A DNA stretch of 64,000 nucleotides, taken from contig NC_037680.1 of assembly GCF_003255815.1 (NCBI RefSeq), positions 14,914,653 to 14,978,652 on the forward strand, read 5' to 3'. Of the stretch, positions 56,431-64,000 are shown one piece after another (positions within the stretch are counted from its first letter, which is position 1; each line of letters starts with the position of its first letter). This DNA is from Theropithecus gelada (Eukaryota; Chordata; Mammalia; Primates; Cercopithecidae). A program made the position numbers and the translations under genes. Under the pieces are notes generated by a model that was not told the DNA's origin, searched no databases, and saw nothing but the letters and a program-made list of their open reading frames with translations.

Positions 56431-57397
56431 ATGGGGTATTGCTGATGTGTTAAGAAAACAGTCATTTTTGGTAAATTTTATATACGGATGTATTACTGAA
56501 TTTTCTTATTGATTCTAAAAGTATTGCACTTGATTCTCTTCATTTGCATTTAGGCAACAGAGAGGTTAGAGTAGATTCTAGGAGTGAAGATCTTCAACTT
56601 GCCTCAATGTAGAGAAGCCTCTATTGTTGGCCCATTCTTACCTGAGCCGAAAAACAATGCTAGCAGTAACATGCTGACAGGATGTAATTTACATGAATAA
56701 AACTGCATTAATCTACCAGTTTGACTGCTTCCCTTTAAGAGTAGAACTTACAGAAATATTACAGTTTTGTTCGCTGTCACTTGTGAAATTTGTTTAAAAA
56801 ATAAGAGAATATGATTTTTCTTAGAAAAGAATGCTGAATTATGTTCAGCATTATGAAAAACCTGGAATGGGTTAGGAATTGACTATAGTCCCTTGCTTCT
56901 TTTAGCTTAAAACAGAATTTATGTTTTAATTTAGTTCTTCAGCCTCTATGTGAAATTGTTTAACATGAGTGTTAAGGCCAATGGTATAATAAAATGCCAC
57001 TGATTCCTCATTTCTAATTTTTTTTTCATTTAGCAATGTCCATTGGCTTTCAAGTAAGTTGATTTTTAGGGGACTGGATTTGGCGGCTTATAGCTCTAAT
57101 AAAATTATGCTGTTATAAAGGAGAATTGTCATTTTAGGTGCTATCAGACTTTTATGTTCTCAATATCCTGACATCTCAGTGGAGAATTAGGTGTTTATGC
57201 TCGGGTGAAAGCAGATTTAATGAACATGAAAACCACTGCCTTTACTCTTTCAAAGTGTTCTCCATATTTGTCATGTAAAACCCACTGAGCAACTCTGTGC
57301 TTAGTACTTTGTTTTGATTATTTCATCTCGATCCTCCATGTCAACAGTGGGAACAGAAGGATCCAAGCTAGCGTCCTTGAAAAAATATATAATAGGC
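56431..57397. other. Unique sequence, candidate conserved element
   Basis: 56690-57250 is repeat-free with homeodomain-like AT motifs. Conservation cannot be judged here. Confidence 0.3.
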
Positions 57398-57423
57398 AAA
57401 AAAAAAAAAAAAAAAAAAAAAAA
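57398..57423. repeat. (A)26 mononucleotide run
   Basis: A pure A-run without a recognisable retrocopy upstream and without a clear target duplication. Confidence 0.95.
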
Positions 57424-58139
57424 GCCCTCAGTCAAATGGTCATTTATCAGGGTCTTTAAAAGTCAAGATCATTATTATTTCTTTATGGAGACAAAGTATA
57501 ATTATGTAAACGCACTAATAGTGCACATCTGTTGTTTTTTCCTGCTCATTACATCTTCCTTTCTTTAGAATTGGGACCTTTGGAGAATTGCCCCCATCCC
57601 TGACTCTATTAGTGTGTCCTGGGGTGGGACTGGGTTTGTCCAGGTGGATTTGTGACCTAGACTTTATCAATCCAAACACCCTCCTCCTCCTTTTTCCCTC
57701 AGTCCTTATCCCTTAGGGATTTATTCAGGAATACGACTGGAGCCAGGTAATGTCCAGAACCGTGTTCTCTGGACTTGTCCTCAATGTACTGGGGAAAAGG
57801 CACTCACTCTCCCTGGGAAGACTAAGTGAGTACCATGAAACATGGAACTTGAGATGGCCATCTGAGCCACCACCTGGAGGAAGGAATTGGGGGCAAGAGC
57901 TAGAGAGGCTCCTGAGGACCTTACTTATGCCCCCCTAGTCCAGCTGAGGCTGAAATGAGCTCTGCTATTGATGTCAAAATTATATTGGCCAATGCATTTC
58001 CTCTACCTCCCTTCTTTCTTCATTTTAGAAGTATAGGGAATTTTCTTCTAAGGAAAGAATCCCAAGAAGCCTGCTACTCTCCTCTTTGCTTAGATCACTC
58101 TGCTTTTCAGCTAAGTTGGCTCTTTGGTATTTCTTAAAC
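57424..58139. other. Unresolved sequence
   Basis: 57550-57960 resembles an old interspersed repeat that I cannot name. Confidence 0.3.
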
Positions 58140-58490
58140 ATAATGGGCACCTCAGGCCATTTGCATTTGCTAGGCCTTCTGTCTGGAAAGCTCTCCCCTT
58201 CCCCACTGTTCTGGTCCTCACCCCTTCAAGTCTTTGCTCTATTTCCTCCTCAAGCAGGCCTTCCCTGACCACTCTACTTAAAATAGAAGCACACACATTC
58301 CTCCATAAACTCTCTTCAGCTGTCTTCTGGCATACTAAATACCTTATTATTTGTTTACGGCCAGTATTTCTCCACCTTTTCTGGATCCTAGAAGGAAGAC
58401 ATTTTTGTTTCTTATTTTCTGTGATATCCTTAGCACCTCAAATGGTGCTGGATAGGGTGGATGCTCAATTAGTGTTGGTCGAGCTACAAA
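58140..58490 (+). repeat. L2 LINE 3' region, sense
   Basis: Strong L2 order: 'ccatttgcatttgctaggcc', 'ttcaagtctttgctctattt', 'caggccttccctgaccactc', 'tgatatccttagcacctcaa', 'gatgctcaattagtgttgg'. The 140-codon frame at 58124-58546 runs through this decayed LINE and is not a host gene. Confidence 0.85.
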
Positions 58491-58559
58491 TAAAAATGGT
58501 AGCTAATTCCTCCAGAGATTACTTGCTAATTCTAAGTGGAAAATAATAACTTACACAGT

Positions 58560-59375
58560 GGAATAACCTGGAGGATACCCTGAACCTAGTGATCGTATTC
58601 AGCATCCCCAAGAGTGAAACAAAGCCACATCACCTGCCTCCTGATGCAAGGCACTGAGGACATAGCATCACTTCTGTGTTATTTTGTCACAAATGCAAGG
58701 AAACATAAGAAAACATCAGATAAATTCAACATGAGGTTTAGTCAACAAAATAACTGGCTTGTATCCTTCAAGAACACTGATACTACAAATGAAAAAGAAA
58801 GGCTGAGGAAGTTTCTGGAGTAAAGGAAACAAAAGAGTGAGTAAACAAATGAAATGTATGGTTCTAGATTAGAAAACAATGCTATGAAGATCATTAGTGG
58901 GATAACTGGAAGACTTAGAATATGGACTGTATATTAGATAACAGTAGCATATCAATGTCACATTCCTGAGTTTAATAATTATACTATGATTACATAAGGT
59001 AATTTCCTTATTCTTACAAATACACATGAAGTATTTGAAAGTAAAACATTATAATGTTGCAACTTTCAAAATTTTCAGCACTAAATATACCAATATTTGT
59101 ATCTATTTGAGAGACAGACAGAGAGAGAAAGAACCAAAAAGCAAATGCTACAAAATTTTACCAATTAGAGAATTTAGGTGAAGGATAAGTGAGAATCCAT
59201 TGTTTCAAAAAACAAACTTACAGATAATTGCAAGAATAATATTAGGTAGAACCATATAAAATGACTAATATTTGGACTTTTTGATGTATAAAAATGACAA
59301 TCGCATTGAATTTTCTTGCAATCTTTCTGTGAGTTTGATGTTTTTAATGAAAATTAGAAAAAAAAGAAAGCAAGT
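58560..59375 (+). mobile_element. Old L1M 3' end, sense (L1MC/L1ME-like)
   Basis: 'aaaggctgaggaagtttctg', 'atggactgtatattagataa', 'agagacagacagagagagaa' and 'cttgcaatctttctgtgagt' with an A-rich tail at about 59350-59370 follow an old L1 3'UTR. Non-coding. Confidence 0.75.
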
Positions 59376-60679
59376 GTGGTAGGTATGACTGGCCAGTCTT
59401 TACAGAGTCATGTATTTACATGGACTATTTTTTTTTCCCAGTAATTTATATCAGCTCGACTTGTTAAGCTTCCATATCCAATGTACTTGCTGAGGGAAAG
59501 AAGGAAAGAAAATGTAAAGTTGCCAATTAGTGGCTTCTCAGTCCCTCCTGATAATTTTGTCATACTTGATATTCATTTATAATTAGTTTGAAACTGGAAA
59601 CTCCATCCTGTGTGATAGTTCAGAACTCCCTGGGCCTGACTCCTCTGGAGTGTGTCTGCAGGGACTGGCTAGCATGAACTGCTTTCTCCCCCTTCCGTCT
59701 GTCTCCTCCCTGCTCCAGTTTCCTAAACAACTGTTGGCTGGGTTGGAATAGAGCATGGTAGTAGCTGATGGGGTGAAGAAAAAGTCCTTTTTTTGTGATT
59801 GACAAGCACAGCAGCTGGACTTGGTGGAGCAGGTCCCTTTCTTGGATATTACTTGCTTATCTGGCTGGTGCTGGAGTCAGATGACCATGAGCTCTGCAAG
59901 GTCTCCTTCCTCGGTTTGGCTGGTGTTCACTGTGAGCTTCTCCTGCCTTGGAATTCTTAGTATAGGCAATGCGTGTGCTCTGTTCCAGCTCCAAACTCAG
60001 TGGCTTCTATGGGAGCTTTCACATCATTTTAAAACCTTCTACCAGTGATGCGTGCTGCAGCTCAACTTTCACTGTGGATCTCCTTGCTCTGTTGCAAACT
60101 TTAGAAAGGCAGCCCTTGCAGTATGCATAGGACCTAGTAAGACTTCAATAAATGTATGCTGTCTACAGAGAACACAACAAATTACATCAGGACGTGAATA
60201 ACTAGGAACATAATAAGATAGCGGGGCTCCTGGATCATGGCTCAAGGATCACCACCCTTATTTCAAGCGCCCCTGAAGAGGGAGAGTGAACCATATTCAC
60301 ACTAGAAAGGACAAAGTGACTAGGGCATAATTGGAGAACAACTTGGGAGTTATAAAGAGGAAGTTCAGTCTTCTTGCCTTTTACGTTCTCTGAATGATGT
60401 AGAGACTAGTGCTTTTGGTCTCTTGGTGAATTGATTGCTCAGAGTTACAGGGACTATGGCTCTGAGACCTCACCCAGACCGGCCTCCACCATACCCACTG
60501 TAGATGATTTAATTTCAGCAAAGAATCCTTTCGGCTGTTTGTGTATTGACATACAAAAGCCAAGGGGCATCTTTTCCTTCTAGATGTTATTGTGGTTCTG
60601 TTTTGAGACTGACTTCTGCTGCTGCTGGTGTTGTGATCACCTTGGCAACAACTAATTGTCCTCTGAAGGAGAAATCACT
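59376..60679. other. Unique sequence with a possible L2 end
   Basis: 60105-60165 ('gacctagtaagacttcaata' then 'aatgtatgctg') resembles an L2/MIR end. Otherwise nothing. Confidence 0.35.
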
Positions 60680-60840
60680 GTCAAGCACCTTAAACACTTA
60701 GGGTCATTTAGTCCTTAGATTAACAGAGCAGACTTCTGAAACAGGCATTATTTCCCCCATTTTACAGATGAAGAAAGGAGACTTAGAGAGGTCATTCAGT
60801 TATTACATTATACAGCAGGGTTTTGACTCTTTCTATAATT
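60680..60840 (-). repeat. MIR SINE, antisense
   Basis: 'cattttacagatgaagaaag' preceded by 'gaaacaggcattatttcccc' and followed by 'gagaggtcattcagttatta', the reversed MIR core. Confidence 0.75.
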
Positions 60841-62164
60841 AATTCCAAAATTTTGCTTTTATACCCTGTTTAACATATGCACAGGTTAATCTAATAAAAT
60901 GAGGAAGGGAGTGTCCCATGGAAGGAGCTAGTGGAAAATGGCCCAGGGCACACGCTTTCCTTTGCCTGGCGTCACCACGGAGCGTGTTTGAAAGGGAGAG
61001 TCCTACCTGCAGTCATCTTGACTCTGTGGATGGAGCAGAGAATCTAGTATTTTTAAAAACTCCCCAGGATAATTCTGATATCCCAACTTCCCTAGAAAGT
61101 AGACTAGATTTAGCCCTATACATTAATGGAATTGTTTATTCTAAGTAAATGTGTGATTCTATTTATTTTGTGGCGTACTGATGGGGAGCTTTCCTTGAAG
61201 AAGTTTGGGGGTTAATTACAAGACAATATTATCAATAAGCACCTGTTTTATACTTCTTTCATGACTCAAGTAGTATCTAGAACAATGATAGGCGTAGCAC
61301 AGGCTTTTTAGTTAGTTGGTTGGTTATTTAATGTGGAAGAGATGTGTGTCATTGGAGGATGAGCGTTATCTTGTAGGATATCCTTGTATAAGGTGATTTC
61401 TCAAAGATAAAGGCAAAGAGATAATGAATAACCAAGGAGAATGGAGCTCTTAGTACTAACATCCAGAAATTCCTCAACTATTCTACAATGTGGGCCATTA
61501 AAGTTCTGATTTGAAGACATCCAGCTGCTAAAGAACAATTTAGTATTTCATCTCTCAATGTCAGTTTCATTTTGTTTTCTCTTGTGACAGACGGTACTTG
61601 CTTTGGTTAGCAGAAAGCAGATGATACTTGTTTTTATAGACATTTTGACGACGCAAGACGGCCTCCTTAACATGATCGGTTAACCTTTTCTCCCCATGTC
61701 TCTCTTTTTGCTTCATCAGGTATTTCTGTGTCTTTTGCTAGTAACACCCTTTAACGTTGTTTTTCATTGTTTAAACTTCTATCGCTATACATTTACTTCT
61801 TTATATTTAAAACTTTTACTTTTCATGATATTCCCATTTGCTCTGAATTCTGCAGAAATATCTCATTTTAGCCAATTTATTACTTGGGCAGCACTTTCTT
61901 TTCTAAAGTTCATTTTTATTATCTTCCTGATTTTTCTTCTCATTTTCTTGGGATTTAGATTGTATTATTGTGTAGTTGCTTGTAACAGTATATACCAAAG
62001 AAATTTCTCTGTCATTCTTAACTACATTAACAAAGAAGGTCTGGATAAGTGTCTTCCTTTGAATTGTCCCTGTTGGTATTAGGAAATTGATCAGGATGTA
62101 GCAAAGATAGATATGATGAGCTGTGGTCCATGGACTGGATTCCTACCCTGAGCATTTGATCATA
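60841..62164. other. Unique sequence
   Basis: The 128-codon frame at 61696-62082 reads as hydrophobic only because the strand is T-rich. It has no domain or conserved motif, so no gene is called. Confidence 0.35.
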
Positions 62165-62420
62165 ATTGATGGAAATAATTACTAATATGTGTTGAGTATC
62201 TGCTGTGGCTCAGAATTGTACTAAACATTTTGCATCCATTATCTCCTTATTAATCCTCACAACAATGTACTAAGCTTAATATTCATTTATCACCATTTTA
62301 CACCAGGAAACTGAAGTACAAAAAAGAAACTTTTCCAAAGGTATAAAGGCAGTACATGGTGTGGCCAAGATTTGAATGTAGATAGTTGCTTTAGACCTAT
62401 GCTTTGTCACTTCTCTGCTT
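62165..62420 (-). repeat. MIR SINE, antisense
   Basis: 'atatgtgttgagtatctgct', 'ccttattaatcctcacaaca', 'ccattttacaccaggaaact' follow the reversed MIR. Confidence 0.8.
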
Positions 62421-62539
62421 TTAAAAACATTTTCTAAATATTATTTTTGAAATTTGTACTCATTCATTACATATATAAAAATATATTATTATATAAAGAA
62501 CTGTTTAGTACTTTGTACTAAGTACTTATATGTGCTTTT

Positions 62540-62601
62540 TATAAGTACATATATATGTACTTTGTACTGTGTATGTGTGTGTATGTGTATGTGTGTGTGT
62601 G

Positions 62602-62632
<31 letters not shown>
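62540..62632. repeat. Palindromic (TG)n(TA)n(CA)n microsatellite
   Basis: TG units pass through a TA core into CA units. 62590-62625 is a perfect 36-bp palindrome centred at 62607/62608, able to form a hairpin or cruciform and Z-DNA arms. Confidence 0.9.
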
Positions 62633-63477
62633 GCTCCCTTTGATTATTTAATATTATCTGAGGTTACAGTCTTTTTTTCTAATATGTTAGCTAGGAAGCT
62701 CAGTTTTGGACCCATCTAATATATAAACCCCAAAGTTATCTTTTTAAAGGGCTGTTCCTGGAATGTTGACAAATCATTTTGTGTGGCTGAGCTTCAGTAT
62801 TTTGAGTGTACCAAATATAATCAGTGTTTGACTGATTAAATATGTTACTTGCAAAATATTTTATTAGGTTTGCAAACTCTAATACATGGCCTGCTGTCCT
62901 GTTTCTGATAGCTAAGGGTGGATGTGGAAACTTTTAATACATGGAGTGTCTTCTCTTTGCTGATAGATGTTTCTGTAAAAAATGGATAAGGTGATGAGAT
63001 CAGAATCAACTGTGTTTCTTATGCAGAACTAGTGCTCGAGATGCATGCTAACTCCCTAGCTATGCATCTCATTAACTTGCCTAGCAGTTGGAGATCTGCA
63101 TACTGACTTTGAGAATATTTCATTAGTGTGTTTTTCCAAGGGGTGCTTTACATTTGCCGAAGAACTGACAAGATATGTGTCTCTATAACTCAACTAGTTT
63201 TGTATTATGATCAATATGAAAGATTGCCTCTGATTACCTGGGGATGCCATGAAACTGTTAAGATATATTAGGTTTCTGGTTTATTTTCTAATTGACTGAC
63301 TCTTGTCAAATTTAGTAAAAGGAGGTGCATTGAAGAAAATTTTAAAATGTGATTTCTTTTTACTATTTTCCTTTAAGAATCTTTAATATTTGTCTTTTAA
63401 TGTTTGCAACAATTTAAGAGAAAAATGAAAAGAAAATTATCCTTATTTTACAGTTGACAAAATAGAAAGGGAAACAA
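62633..63477. other. Unique AT-rich sequence
   Basis: No recognised feature. Confidence 0.35.
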
Positions 63478-63821
63478 GATAGTCTTTTATTGCTGCTATA
63501 ACAAATTACCACAAATTTAATGGCTTAAAACAAATTTATTATCTTACAGGTCTGCAGATTAAAAGTCCAGCATGGGTCTCACTCACTGGATTAAAGTCAA
63601 GGTATTGGCAGGACATCTGTGTTCCTTTCTGGAGCTTTTAAGGAGCTCTGAAAGCTGTACTGATTACCCTTTTGATATTCTAGGGACAGCTTGCATTCCT
63701 TGGCTCATGATCTCTTCCACACCTTCAAAGCCTACAGCAACAGTGTAGTCCCTCCTATGCTTCCAATTTTTCTTTTCCTCTCATCTTTTTAACCTAGCCA
63801 GGAGAGATTCCTCTCTTTCTA
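63478..63821 (-). mobile_element. MaLR-like LTR, antisense, interrupted by Alu
   Basis: 'ttattgctgctataacaaat', 'attatcttacaggtctgcag' and 'ccttggctcatgatctcttc' align by eye with the LTR at 27941-28309, so the two are copies of one family. Interrupted by the Alu at 63822. Confidence 0.65.
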
Positions 63822-64000
63822 TTTTTTTTTTTTTAGACAGAGTCTCGCTCTGTCGCCCAGGCTGGAGTGCAGTGGTGCAATATCGGCTCACTGCAACCAC
63901 CTCCCGGGTTCACGCCATTCTCCTGCCTCAGCCTCCCAAGTACCTGGGACTACAGGTGCCCACCATCATGCCTGGCTATGTTTTTTTTTTTTTTTTTTTT
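63822..64000 (-). mobile_element. Alu SINE, antisense, cut by window end
   Basis: Poly(T), 'agacagagtctcgctctgtc' and the right monomer are present, ending in a T-run at 63982-64000 that is the expanded A-rich linker. AluS/Y-like. The rest lies outside the window. Confidence 0.92.

Noticed and set aside
57398..57423. Poly(A) run as the tail of a processed pseudogene
   Set aside because: No gene-like sequence upstream and no target duplication around it.
58124..58546. 140-codon plus-strand frame
   Set aside because: It lies almost entirely within a recognisable L2 3' region.
61696..62082. 128-codon hydrophobic frame resembling a membrane protein
   Set aside because: Hydrophobicity follows from a T-rich strand. 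There is no family motif, no signal of conservation and no promoter or exon context.

Overview
The window is nuclear DNA from a primate, most likely an Old World monkey (macaque, baboon or guenon group). The main evidence is a young Alu at 43407-43696 with the substitutions I associate with the monkey-specific AluYR lineage, and a young full-length LINE-1 whose 5'UTR and 3'UTR are primate L1PA-like but differ from human L1HS/L1PA2. No host protein-coding exon, tRNA, rRNA or CpG island could be supported. It reads as intergenic or deep intronic sequence. Short ORFs on both strands are chance frames or pieces of repeats.

Layout. 1-13 kb is mostly unique AT-rich sequence with old MIR, L2 and hAT relics. 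It includes a palindrome-rich patch at 6.5-6.7 kb, a 40-bp stretch of which recurs exactly, inverted, at 8.1 kb. 13-21 kb holds a MaLR LTR, an Alu, old L1 and L2 3' ends, a GC-rich patch and two further inverted copy pairs (15.1/16.2 kb and 18.6/20.4 kb). 22-30 kb is dominated by old L1 pieces, including a three-layer nest: an ancient antisense L1, a MaLR-like LTR inserted in it, and a young twin-primed L1 inserted in the LTR.

30436-36609 is a complete L1 with an intact 5' end, open ORF1 (338 aa) and ORF2 (1275 aa), a poly(A) tail and perfect target-site duplications. These are the only convincing functional coding sequences here. ORF1p would coat the L1 RNA and ORF2p would nick the target and reverse-transcribe, so the element could in principle be retrotransposition-competent.

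36.6-64 kb returns to unique sequence with scattered MIRs, L2, MER5A, a hAT element with recognisable 8-bp target duplications, old L1 3' ends, the young AluY, an older Alu, microsatellites, and an Alu cut off by the window end inside another MaLR-like LTR.

I did not find a new multi-gene system. The most informative features are the intact L1, the nested insertion history, and the three inverted duplications within 14 kb that look like template-switch products. Repeat family names come from recognition by eye, not from a database search.
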